Assembly (NCBI GenBank): GCA_039545295.1
Contig: BCIK01000008.1
Coordinates: forward strand, 124,001-188,000
Direction of reading: 5' to 3'
Origin: Udeniomyces pyricola
Taxonomy: Eukaryota; Basidiomycota; Tremellomycetes; Cystofilobasidiales; Mrakiaceae
Length of the DNA stretch: 64,000 nt
Under the pieces are notes generated by a model that was not told the origin of the DNA, made no database searches, and saw only the letters and a program-made list of their open reading frames with translations. Each line of letters opens with the position of its first letter. Position 1 is the stretch's first letter. Shown here piece after piece: positions 37,856 to 49,327 of this stretch. The translations under genes were made by a program, and so were the position numbers.

Positions 37856-40206
37856 ATGCTCTTCCGAGCCAACATCCTCCGGGCTGTCGCCCGCCCCATG
37901 CGAACGGCGACAATCAGTCCCTCGTCTTCGCTTCTCGTCCGATCGATCCGCATCAAGTCGGCTTCTCAACCTCCTTCGGATGCTCCTGCTACCGCGTCCT
38001 CCTCCATGACCTCACCACCTCCTAATCCTCCCGCCTCAACCTCCACTCCCACCCCAGCCAACACCACCGCTGACTCCCCTCCTCCTCCTCCCAAGACTGA
38101 TGGCCTGACGAGTGCTACCTCTGCTTCTTCTCCTTGGTCCACTTCCTCGACTGTCGCTTCCGCTTCGTCGCCATCCGACCCCCCCTCCATGACCTCTGCC
38201 CCTCCCACTCCACCTCCTGCCTCTGACTCGGGCTCGTCCACGACTCTCGAGTCAAACCCAATGTTGCCTCCTGCGGCAGAGGAGGAGGTCATTCCCGACA
38301 AGCCCGACTTTTCCCAGCTTCCTTCGCTCGACGTCGACCCTGAGGCACTTCCTGCTCCCCGCTCACCCGATGACGACAAGGCCAACAAGGGTCCCACGGG
38401 AGCCAAATCGACCAAAGGTCCTAAGACCATGTCTACGGCGGAGAAGACGTTCTGGAAGCTGCTCGGGGCTGGTCTCGTGGGTGGAATCGTTTACGGAGGT
38501 ATGCCCTTCAGCGATGAGGAGAGGGCCCTTCTCGGTGACAAGGCCGGTCCCCCTCAAGCTACCTTCTGGGAGAGCCCGTGGAGTCAGGACCGACTACTGT
38601 GGAGGATGAGGGTCAAAGATCTCGTAAGTATCCGTCAACGTATTCTTGTCGCGGCAAGATGATGCAGTTCCCTTGAGGTTGGGACCGACATGGGCGACGT
38701 GATCACTTTTGCGCCGCTCTGCGTTGCCTTGGCGTCTCTTTTTTTTTTTCACTTCCTCTTCAGCAATCTGTCACATCATACAGCTTGGCTGATTGTCGAA
38801 CAAACTTGACTTTCGATGGAACCACAGGTCAACTTTGTGTCGGACCCAATCTGGGAGGAGCTCCTTCCCCCTCCCATCCCGCCTGTGCGACCTTACACTT
38901 TGCTCGTCGATCTCGATGGCATCCTGACCATTTCCAAGTGGGACAAGACCCACGGGTGGAGGACTGCTAAGCGACCGGGAGCCGATTACTTCATCGCGTG
39001 AGTGATGGAATTGGCGGTTCGCCCCCATGCGTGTTCTACGACTTCGCAATCGCTGATCGTTACGTTTCCCTATCGTCCCTCGGATTCACCTCTCCAGCTA
39101 CCTTTCTCAGTTCTACGAGATTGTTCTCTTTACCGCTCAGCCTGCCATGGTATGTTCCTTTCTTGTCTTGTTGGCTCCTCGCATTAGAAGTTCACTGCTA
39201 AAACCTGATTCTACGATACATTGTCCAGAACGCTGCTCCCATTGCTGAGAAGCTCGACCCGTACGCCGCTTACATGCCCTACCGATTGTACCGTGACGCG
39301 ACCCGGCTCGATATTTCGACCAACACGACCATTAAAGACCTGTCCTCTCTCAACCGAGACCTGTCAAAGGTCATCCTTCTTGACACTAACAAGGCCCACG
39401 CGACTAACCAGCCAGATAATGCCCTCATCTTGCCAAAGTGGAACGGAGAGCCAGGAGATAACGGACTCGTTGCCATCATCCCGTTCTTGGAGTGTGAGTC
39501 GTCTCGTCGCCTTTTTCTCCTCCTCTCCTGTTCTTCTTCTTTCGCTTCTTTTTTTTTTCTTTTTTCTTTCCTCAGGCAACCTTCCTTCTGAGCGTACAGT
39601 TCATCTAGAGAATGTGATAACTGATATACACCATAATCTTCTTTGCTTGCTTCTTGCCTTTATCATGCACGATCGTCCTTGCGTCTTGCTCATTCCTCGT
39701 CTCTGCGTTCAGCCATCGGCATCTACCGACCTGCCGATATCCGTCCTATCCTCTCGGCTTACGCCGACAAGGACGTTGCCGCCGAGTTTGGCAAGCTCGA
39801 AGCGAGCCGGAAAGCTCAAGAATACGCCACCTGGGCCCAGACCCCAGCCGGCAAGCGAGCACTCTCGAAAGCTTCTTCGTCTTCCTCCTCGTCGTCGTCG
39901 TCTTCGTGGTTCCCTTCGATGGGTTCGTTGCTCGGTACGAACCAGCAGCAACCTCAACTGTCGACATTGCCTAAGCCGACGGCACCGGGACCCCCACCGA
40001 GCTACGTCGATCTCAAACGAGCCGAAGCCCAAGCCATGTATCTCGAGGAGCAAAAGTACTGGAAGGAGAATGAGGGGGAGATCAAGCGACTTATGGAGGA
40101 GGATCGGGAGAGGCAGCTTAAGGAGATGGGTGGAGGAACGGTCATGGGTATGTTTGGAGCCATGGCAGGAGGGGGTGCCCCCTCGTCTGCTCCGGCCAAG
40201 GAGTAG
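37856..40206 (+). CDS. TIM50: mitochondrial import receptor subunit Tim50
   Basis: Inner-membrane subunit of the TIM23 presequence translocase; its intermembrane-space domain receives precursors from the TOM complex. Six exons, 37856-38623, 38828-38997, 39098-39149, 39229-39493 and 39713-40206 (five coding blocks in total), splice to 582 residues. [20 protein letters not shown] is a typical presequence. A Pro/Ser/Thr-rich stretch follows to about residue 190, then one membrane segment near 199-216 ([17 protein letters not shown]). The FCP1-like domain starts near 277: [65 protein letters not shown]. The N-terminal part is longer than in yeast. An open frame continues upstream of the chosen start to an ATG at 37595. 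Confidence 0.94.
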
Positions 40207-40656
40207 ATCTTTGTTTCGACCAGGGAAGGAAAGAAGGAAAGGAAAAAAAGAAAAAGAAAAGGGAAAAAGGATGGATCTCAAAAGTTGGAAACGCGGTGAA
40301 GGAAGAGGAAGAGAGGAGGGCGCCGGATAGGAAGCTAAGGGGGCCGGCGCTGGCACTACTGTACTCTTGGCGCTGGATTTGGGAGGATTTTCTCTTTCTT
40401 CTTACAATGATCACTCTTGTACTCACAGTCCCCATCACGTGTTTTCGTTCTTTTTTTCTCCTGGTTGCTATGTATCAACGAAAAGAAACATGGAAGTACA
40501 CATACTCATGGGATAAAACCCCTTCACTGTACTCGTTGAACCATGCCTCACGACGTCTTCATGCCCTCCCCCCCCCCNNNNNNNNNNNNNNNNNNNNNNN
40601 NNNNNCCCTTCCCCCCCCCCCTTTTTATCTCTCTCCCATCACTGATCATCTCGGTT
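40207..40656. other. convergent 3' region with assembly gap
   Basis: Between the stops of Tim50 and the MEMO1 homologue. C-runs flank 28 unknown bases at 40578-40605, so a homopolymer of unknown length is likely. No gene is visible. Confidence 0.7.
40578..40605. other. run of 28 N
   Basis: Unknown bases between a C-run at about 40568-40577 and another at about 40611-40620. Confidence 0.95.
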
Positions 40657-42747
40657 TCACCATGCTACCCACGCGCTTGCATAACTGACCGAACTGTCAC
40701 TCGGCCGTTGACACGCTGAGCTCTGTTCGTAATGCGTGAAGGAAATCTCGGGGTGGGATCCGGTCGTCGACTCGAGATGGGCCATGGCGCCGAGGAGAAC
40801 ACCGATAGGGTGTCGGCTGATGACGAACAGACAACAGATTTTTGAGTTTTTTTTCTTTCTTTTTTTTTTTCTTATGACGATTGAAGGAAGAAACTCACCC
40901 GCATACAGTGTTCTTCGTCTCTAACCCGACCGGGCATCACGGATAAATGTAAGTTACCAAGAGTAGGCAACAAGTCAGCCTTGTTCAATTTTTTGTTTGT
41001 TGTGTTGGACAAGCTTTCTTCCAGCTACCACAGCCCGACAACGACCACCCCCGCCCCCACCTCCTTCTCCTCTTTCTTCAAAAGAACAACAACAAACAAC
41101 TCACTCTTCAAATACGCCGACCAGGCTTCGTGACCTTTACCACTCTCCAAGATGGCCATGCCTTCCTTGTCGACGCCCTCGATGGATCGATGAATCGCGC
41201 ACTCGGTCGAGGGCAGGTTCGAGCGGGAGATAGAGTAAGCTCGGGAAGAAGGATCGTCAGGCGTCGGTCGATAGTAAGTGTAGTCGAAACGAGAACCCCT
41301 GGAAAATCAAAAGACCAAAACACGAGACATGTAAAATTTGAGATGCCATTCACAGCATAGGTTCTGATTCTACGACCAAAAAAAGAGAGATTGCAAAAAG
41401 ATACCAGTGACAGAAATCAGTCGATACGACGGTCAATGTCCGGGGGTCGTTGAGATCTGGGAACCCGAACAGAGGCGAATAGGTTTTCCAAAAGCAATCA
41501 GAAGTTGGTTCTTGCAGGGTTTCGCTCAGGTAACATGATGCACGAAAAGAAATAGAGAGAAAAAAAAAACAAGGAAAGTTATCGGACACACATGGTGCGA
41601 GCAGGACCCCGTAGTCGGCCTCTTTCTCCTTGGAAATCGAACCAATCAGCACGGGGACGACCTGGATGTCCTTTCTACAGTCAGTAAACGGAAAGCAAAC
41701 CCAGGGGGCGGGGAGAGGGGAGGGGAGGGAATATAATGAGCAACGTCTTATAAGCTCTTCAGAAGATGTCATCACGAGATGTATTCCCTTCTCACCCTTC
41801 AAAGACCTTGCGGATGTAAGGAAGGTGCATCTCGATCGAATGCTCGTCTTCATCCTGCGAGACCGACATGGTAGCAAACTTTCCGGTGTCCTTCAGTTTG
41901 CTTGTGGCTGAAGAGGATTAGATGGGTGTCAGCGTGATGGAGCACTGGGCGGCCATAAAGGGATATATGCAGCTCGATATTGACTTTCAAGATCGATCGG
42001 AAGGGAGCCGATAGGGGTAGCATAGGCTTGGCAACGAGACAGTGCACAGCCATCCAGGTAGTATTTATGAGATGGTCCTAGAATGAAGACTCGATCACTG
42101 AGGACGAGTGCAACAACAATGTAGTCTTTTGCGGGTTAGCAGAGGGGCCCTTGCCAATACGAGACTGGCGATATTAGCGAAGTTCGGGCATATGTTCGAG
42201 AAGGACGGGAGACGGACAAGAGCAAAGGGTCAATCGCCTTGTAAGCCCAGGCGGCCTGGGATAAGCATGCGAACAGTCAGAGCGGTCAGTGCTGGACGTT
42301 ACATTGGGACTTCTGAGCGACCTGCTCACGCTTGGGCCCGAGTAGCTGTAGCCGGCATGGCTGGATGAAGCAATCAGACGTGAGACGGTCAGCACCGATA
42401 GATGAGCGGACGACGTGAGCGAGCGAGCGATATGCAGCTCACGGTCCGATCAGCGCTTTGAGACCCTTTACGGGAGTGGTGAAGGTCTTGTCGCCCTGAT
42501 GTGGTCCGTAGCTGGGAACAACTGAAGAAGAAGGTACTGCGTCGAGCCAGCTTTGGAGCTGAGCATCGAGACGGGAGGCTGAATGAGCGGATGAAATATG
42601 AGGGGAGTGTGTGAGTGGCCGGCGATAGGGAGCGAGCGAGCGAGCGAGTGAGTAGCCAGGAGAAAGAGTGATGAATGAGCTAGCTTGTAGCTGACCAGAA
42701 GCCTCATACCAGGAGCCAGCGTGGGTAGGTTGTCGAGTGGAAGGCAT
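40657..42747 (-). CDS. MEMO1 family protein (Mho1 homologue)
   Basis: Memo proteins have a class III dioxygenase-like fold and bind copper or iron; in animals MEMO1 affects cell motility and iron balance, in yeast YJR008W (Mho1) is little studied. Read from MPSTRQPTHAGSWYEAS. Further exons give LDAQLQSWLDAV, HAGYSYSGP with the first metal-ligand histidine, AAWAYKAID, VFILGPSHKYYLDGCALS with the second histidine, TPIGSLPIDLE, EDEHSIEMHLPYI, VVPVLIGSIS, VSTDFCHW with the conserved cysteine and histidine, CAIHRSIEGVDKEGM, VCGRHPIGVLLGA and EQSSACQRPSDSSVSYASAW. About ten small exons are needed, one of them 22 nt (ACG AAG AAC ACT GTA TGC). All landmark residues are kept. It is divergent from Vac14. 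Confidence 0.92.
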
Positions 42748-43034
42748 GATGGGGGTGGAGGTGGTGATGGGTAAGTTGCCCTAGGGGATATATATATATA
42801 TATATGCGGCCGACAGCTAGCAGCTGATGATGATCGATGAACGACGATGATTAGTGACTTGGGGCTTGGAGTCTGCACAGACGTTGACGTATACACAACC
42901 AACTGTACGTCCCGCGCAGCGCCCTCGTGGGCTCATTCACCATGGAGTCCCCCAACAACGACCCCCCCCCCCCATCTTCCCCTCCACTCCTTTGATCCCT
43001 CGCCAGCCAGGCTGATAGCACCCGCCCGTACCGA
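42748..43034. promoter_or_regulatory. divergent MEMO1/VAC14 promoter
   Basis: 287 bp between starts. It has a TA repeat at 42788-42805, 40 bp upstream of the MEMO1 start, and a C12 run at 42962-42973. The Vac14 start could lie inside it (ATG at 42942). Confidence 0.5.
42786..42806 (+). repeat. TA dinucleotide repeat
   Basis: GGATATATATATATATATATGC between divergent genes; may act as TATA element for MEMO1. Confidence 0.8.
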
Positions 43035-46000
43035 ATGGGTAGGCCCTCACATTTCACTCTTCATCGCACCAAACGCTGCTCTCGCTCCCATGCTTACCAC
43101 CTCTCGCTCCTATCCGACCCAGACGCCTCTATCCTCAAGGGCCTAGTTCGTTCCACCCCTTTCTTGCCCTGCCCTACTGGCTCGTCGGCAGTCACCCACT
43201 CATCCATCATCCAGTCGCCCATCAGGCGCGCCTATGTCCGCGCTCTTGAGGCAATCACACTTACACCTGCATTTTCTCCCCACAACTTACGTCGCCTCAC
43301 AGCAAAACCTCAAGTACGACACGCGAAAGGCGGCGGCGTACCAGCTCGAGCATGTCTTTCGCGACCTTCACAACTCACCCAATCGCAACGATCGCGAACG
43401 AGTGCCCATCATCATCGATCAGCTATGTGGCTTATTTCTAGGACAGACTCAGAATCAGAGTGCGAGGAACGGTGGTCTGCTTGGGCTTGCGGCGTGCGCG
43501 ATCGCGTTGGGAGAAGATGTCGGTCAGTCCCGTTTTCAGCTTCTCCAGCTGTTGCAGATGACTTGACACTGTAAACCCTACGAATACCACCCGTTGAGCT
43601 GCCTATAATAGCCAAGCCAAAGCGGGACCACGTGTAACAACCCTGTCGACCCCCCGATGACGCGTCATAGAGCAGCGCGATGGGTGTCCGGCTCGTCACC
43701 GGGCCTGCGCAGTGTTGACGTTAAGCATTCTCCTCCACATCATTCGCATCATACAGTCGAATACTTTCCCAACATCATTCCTAAAGTTCTCTCATGCTTC
43801 ACCGATCCCGATAACCGAGTACGGTACTTTGCTGTCGAATGTATCGTGAGTACGAAATCCCTACTCCTCGAAGCCCTTGTCTGGCGATAGGCTGAAAGTG
43901 GGATGCTGATTTTATGCTCGGTCTTGGCCTGTTCCACATCGGGCATACCTCGTTCAGTACAATATGTGAGCTTACTATTGGAGTCTAGATGGTCTGTTAG
44001 ACTTGGACCATCAACCTGAATCGAGGACAGCCAGCTGACGATCACCATGGTTTCGTTCATTCAGTGGCAAGGTCGCTCGAGAGGATATCCTAATTTATTT
44101 CAACGATATCTTCGACGGTCTGAACAAAGTAAGCTTAGCTGTACCAACCGGTCGCTTTTCGCACATTCGTTGATGTTGTTTTGCTGCTCTTGTGATCAGA
44201 TCTCGGCCGATACCGACCTCGTCGTAAAAAATGCAGCCGAACTGCTCGACCGACACCTCAAAGACGTGAGTACCCACACCAATCCTGACACCTCAAATAC
44301 CCTGGTTGAGAAAACACAAGCTAATATTTCGGAAAAAACCTTTCAGATGGTAGGCGAGATGGCTCAAAACGGACTCTATTACACGTCCTCCATCCCCGCC
44401 AAGCGTCCCATGACCAACGGAACAGGTGAACAGCGTATTGATCCATCCACATCCGCGTTGGAGGACGAAGAAGAAGACGGTGAACCCCTTTTCTCTTTAG
44501 AAAAGTTTATCCCGCTGTTGCAAGAGAGGATCTACGTTGTCGCCAGCACGGCGAGGATGCACCTCCTGAGTTGGATCGACGTGAGTGCCATTTCCGGTGT
44601 GTCTACTGGTCTCCGAAGAATCAAGTCTCAAGTTTGTTGGTTTTTGTCGTGCATGCCAGGTTTTGAATGGCGTCCCAGAGCTCGAGCTCGTTAGCTTTCT
44701 TCCATCCTTTCTCGATGGTCTCTTGTGAGTCGGATCATTTCTGCTATCTGGACTTTGCGATAGAGTGCTGTTCTATGAATGAGATACCCTCTCTCATGTT
44801 TCTTTTGCTCCCTTGTACAGAAAATACCTGGCCGACCCAAGTGTTGACGTTCGCAACGCAGCTCACGCCAGTCTGGTCAGTCATACCTGATACAGCCATG
44901 CTTGTCTCTTGAGTCAATGGGAAAACTCATGACATCTTGATGTTCTTCACCTACTCAGGCGGACTTCCTCCGAGAGATGAGTCGAATAGCATCCATCAAG
45001 CAACAGCAAGCGGCCGAAGCACAGGCCAGGAAGTTTGCCAACGGCCGGCCAGAAGACGTCAGCTCGTTTCTCCAGGCCGAGCAACGGGATCGTAGAAGTT
45101 CGAAGCAGAGTGCAGCACCATCAGACCGAGTCGTGCTCGGAGGGCAGCCCAGTATCGTTGGCGGAGGTAGGGACGATAACAGCGACGATGAGGAGGAGGG
45201 CGCGATCTGGGAGGGCAAGGGTAGCGGTGAATGGGTGCCTGGACAGGGTGTCCCTGTTCATTACCGAGAGATCGTCGACATTCTTCTCCAGCATATCAGC
45301 TATCCAGGTACGAACTGTCACTTTCGGAGGTGGAAAGTGGTCAGGATCATGTTACTTAATTGTCTTGTCCCTTTTGCGTACAACGTTCAGATGAGGCCAT
45401 TCAGTCTACGGTTCTGTCTTGGCTCTCCGAATTTGTGTCGCTCGCCGAGGACGTCATGGTACCAGTAACGCCACTGCTCATACCAGCTATCATCCCGAAT
45501 CTTGCTCATCCGTTACCGTCAATGTGAGCTCTGCTCATACTCTCTGGTGCGACATGTTACAAGCTTGTGCAAAACAGCTCACCTAGTCTTCGCCTTTGTA
45601 CCATGTCGCGGGCAGTCAAACGGCTGCAGGCAAGGCCAATTCCTCTCTCTTCTCTGTCATTCAATCTCTCCCGGCTCCTACGCCTTCTCCCGTCACGCAA
45701 GCCCTTCCGTCCAACCATCAAAACCCTACCACCTCTCCTGCTTCATCGACTTTTGCTCAATTTCCTGGATTGCCACCTAGTTCCTCTGCCCCACTGGCCC
45801 AAAGAAGAGAATCCATTCATCCCGCACCGATCAACAATCCTCTTGGCTCTACCGATGAACCGTCCTTGACGTCGTCTACCAGCACTGTCAAAGCTTCTTC
45901 TCGTCCACTATCATCTTCTCCGCCACCCATAAGCACTGCCGCCTCACCGTCTTCGTCCACACACCCAACCGACCTCCCAATAGCCTCGAGACAAAGCACA

Positions 46001-48730
46001 AACCTTAACCAATCTCAATCGCAACCTCAACCAGGTGTATCCACACTAGTCTTCCCTTCTCTTTCGGACGACAAGGCTGGCGAAAGTCCAGGAGGAGAGG
46101 ATCCGTTTGATTACCAGCAGACCGTCGCCGTGCTAACGTTGCAGTTTCTCAGCGATTTCGAGGAGACGCGAGTTGCGGCACTGGAGTGGTTGCTGATGCT
46201 CCATCAGAAAGCCCCGAGAAAGGTTCGTCGAGAGGTTCTGCGATCCCGACCAATCTTCGTATCGTACGTCTCGAGTCTTCCCACTTACAATCTGTCGTCC
46301 TTCTCCTCATCTTCTTCCCTTTCCTGCGATGCTGTTTAGATCCTTGCGATGGATGATGGAACGTTCCCTGTATTGCTCAAGACGCTCTCAGATCCTGCCG
46401 AAGAAGTCATCAAGCGAGATCTCCGTCTACTGGCTCAAATTTCTTCCTCGTCCTCGGACGAGACATACTTTACCTCATTCATGGTCAACCTTCTCGAGCT
46501 GTTTAGCACCGACCGACGTCTTCTGGAGACTCGGGGAAGCCTGATTATCCGTCAGCTCTGCGTCAATTTGAACGCAGAAAGGATCTACCGCACACTCGCC
46601 GAGATTTTAGAGAAGGAAGAGGTACGACGGGTCGACCGCTCGGATTGTCAACTTGCGATGTAGTTTTCGAAATTCGCTGATCAGATCAATTACTTCGACG
46701 TCTATCCAGGACCTCGAGTTTGCTGGTTCAATGGTGCAGAAACTCAACATCATTCTCATCACCTCTCAAGAGCTCATCGATTTCCGAAAGCGCCTCAAGA
46801 ACCTCGATTCCAAGGTTAGTTTAGTGTGGCCTGCCGTCTCCATCGATTTTTCTCAAATACCCAATGGTCACTTCCCTCTGTTATCATTTCGACTACCTGC
46901 CGATGAGTAGGACGGACAGATGCTCTTTTCCGTCATATACCGCTCGTGGTGCCACTCGCCCGTTTCGGTATTTGCGCTATGCCTTCTGGCTCAAGCCTAC
47001 GAGCATGCATCCAACCTCCTCCAACTCTTGTAAGTTCTCGCTTTACCTGGTGTCATGCGTCGTACCCTATGACCGAGTCTACAAACCTGACGAACCTGGC
47101 CTTACATTGGCTTTGTCTCGTCGATGTAGTGCGGATCTCGACATCACCGTACAACTCCTCGTGCAGATAGACAAACTCGTCCAATTGATTGAATCGCCAG
47201 TGTTTACCTGTGAGTTCTTCCCTCAAACGACACGGCCTGTTTCAGATTCGCAAAAGAGAAGCAAAAAGGAAGAGAAAACAAACATTTGGAAGCTGACTCA
47301 TCACGTTTTGGTCCATGTCGTCGCCCTGTTTCTTTCTTGCTCGGTTAATCGTTGTGACAGCTCTGCGCCTCCAACTGCTCGAGCCGGAAAAGTACCCGTA
47401 TCTCTTCAAGTGCCTTTACGGTCCGTTTCCTTGCTCTAGCTTGTTCCCTTTGCTTGCGAAATTACGCGCTCACTGGTGCTTTCTCGAACTGTGCCTCTAC
47501 CTTTCTGCCTGCTTCATATAATTGAAATCGCCTCCCCCCCCCCTGCATTGACCTCTCCACACCTACATACTGCAGGTCTTCTCATGCTTCTGCCCCAGAG
47601 TACGGCGTTTGTATCGCTGCGAAACCGACTGAACGCGGTCTCATCCATGGGTTTCTTACACATTCCCAAACCGTACGTCGTGATCTCCTCCCNCCCCCCC
47701 CCCTCCCCCNCCCCCAATCCAATCCTCATCTTCCTTTGATCAGCATCCTATCTTGAGACCTTGTTTCCAAACCCCTCTTCCATTTTTCCCTGACTGATAA
47801 CCTTCCTTTCATGCGTCTTTGAATCTTTGGCCGCCCTCCCTTTGATGGGTCGAACGATCCCTTTGTTGTTTATTATTATTTGTTTATAGGACGTACGCCT
47901 CGACCTCGACGACGGCTCCCCGATCGAAACTGACGTCGCCGGATGAGATCAAGTGGAAAGACCTCCTCCTCCACTTCAAGCACGTTCAAGCCCGACATGA
48001 GAAATCCCGTCGGTCGACGACGACGTCCTCGACGAGTTCCATGCTCGGGACAACAGGTGGCGTCGGTGGTGGTGGTGGGCTGGGTGAATCTAGCCATGGA
48101 GGTGGAGGGCATACCGGAGGTGGTGGATGGAACGATCACGTCGGTAGTTCGTCTCATCGACAAAGTAGTATCAGTAGCTTGGCTATGGCTCATGGCGAAA
48201 GGGGTCATGGCGGGGGGACCGTCGGTCGAGGTTCATCCTTTGGCGGAAGTGGTGGTCTAACGACGAATTCGACACCAGGCCTGACGACGAAGCGTCGGAC
48301 CGGAGGTGGGTTGATGACGAGTAACTCTTCGTTTAGCATGACGAATTCCTCTGCCGCGTCGGTGCCGGCGGCGGCGACGACGGGTGGTGGTGGAGGGGCA
48401 CCTACGCCGTCACAGATCAAGGCAACCCAACAACAACGAGGCATTTCAGGGGTACTACCCGGGGGTGGTGGTTCTTCATCCTCGGTCGTCGGTCCCAGTA
48501 CCGGGTTGGATTCCTCGGTTCTAGGAGGCGTCGTCAAAGGGACAGTCGGAGCGGGAGGATTCTTGGGACGTGGTGGGGCGTCCAACGTCGGAGGAACAGG
48601 AGGAGGAGGAGTCTTTGGTAGTAGCAATCCCGACTCGGCGACTGGACCGTCGACAAAGCAACCCCCGCCGGTCGTTGCCCCTAGAACCAAAAAGTCAAGT
48701 TTGGCAGGTGGACTCACATGGACGCGATGA
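43035..48730 (+). CDS. VAC14: Vac14, scaffold of the PI(3,5)P2 synthesis complex
   Basis: HEAT-repeat protein that holds Fab1/PIKfyve and Fig4 at the vacuole/endosome membrane. About eighteen exons. After SILKGL and QNLKYDTRKAAAYQLE the N-terminal HEAT region reads YFPNIIPKVLSCFTDPDNRVRYFAVECIYN, KVAREDILIYFNDIFDGLNK, VVKNAAELLDRHLKD. Later come FIPLLQERIYVVASTARMHL, DPSVDVRNAAHASLADFLRE, TPLLIPAIIPNLAHP, ETRVAALEWLLMLH, EEVIKRDLRLLAQIS, LIIRQLCVNLNAERIY and the Vac14_Fig4_bd domain with DGQMLFSVIYRSWCHSPVSV and LLQLLADLDITVQLLVQIDKLVQLIESPVF. It has a Pro/Ser-rich insertion (45619-46070) and a Gly-rich tail after about 48000. An 8-nt exon sits at 43958-43965. The start is uncertain: 43035 is in frame without an intron, but homologues begin close to the ILKGL segment. 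Confidence 0.9.
47692..47712 (+). repeat. poly-C tract with ambiguous bases in Vac14 intron
   Basis: C-run interrupted by two N. Another 10-C run lies in the preceding intron at 47534-47543. Confidence 0.85.
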
Positions 48731-49327
48731 TCATGCGTTCAGTCTATCATAGCCTCTCTCAAGGGAGAGAGAGAGGGAGGGAGGGGGGAGAAAGCTGTTT
48801 TTTTCTCTTCCTTTCTCTCTTTTCGTTCTTTGTTAACCTGTTTTTATATATAGGCGTTGCTTTGTGGAAGTTCAATCGAGATCTTTGTGATTGTTCGTCT
48901 GAGCTGATCAGGTTTCCCGGTGGGAAAGGAAAAGAGAGAGAGAGGGGCAAGAAGGGGAAGTCTGCATGTCTATCGTAAAACACATCGGATACGTAGTGGA
49001 AGACAACAGGACGCGTAACGATTGGATTCATCTGAATAGATGGAAACGAAAAGAAAGGAAAAGAAAGAAAAGAAAGAAAAAAAAGAGAAAAAAAAAAACA
49101 GGCGAGGGGGGTCGGAGGTCGAAGAGGAGAGAGGATGTATGGCAAAGTAGTTATCAAGCTGGTCGTCTGATTTTGAGGACGGGTCTGAACAGTGGAAGGG
49201 ACGAAGATGGTGCCGGTGCAACGTAAGCTCGAAAGGAACCCAAACGAACACGAACCCGAAGTTCAGTAGAGATATCGGGTTTCAAGGCGAATCCAGGACC
49301 TTGTTTGTGAGACTCGTCTGGTCGCCT
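48731..49327. other. convergent 3' intergenic region
   Basis: Between Vac14 and the TKL kinase gene. Purine-rich AAAGAAAAG-type DNA at about 49045-49100. The true 3' end of the kinase gene may extend into this interval. Confidence 0.4.
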
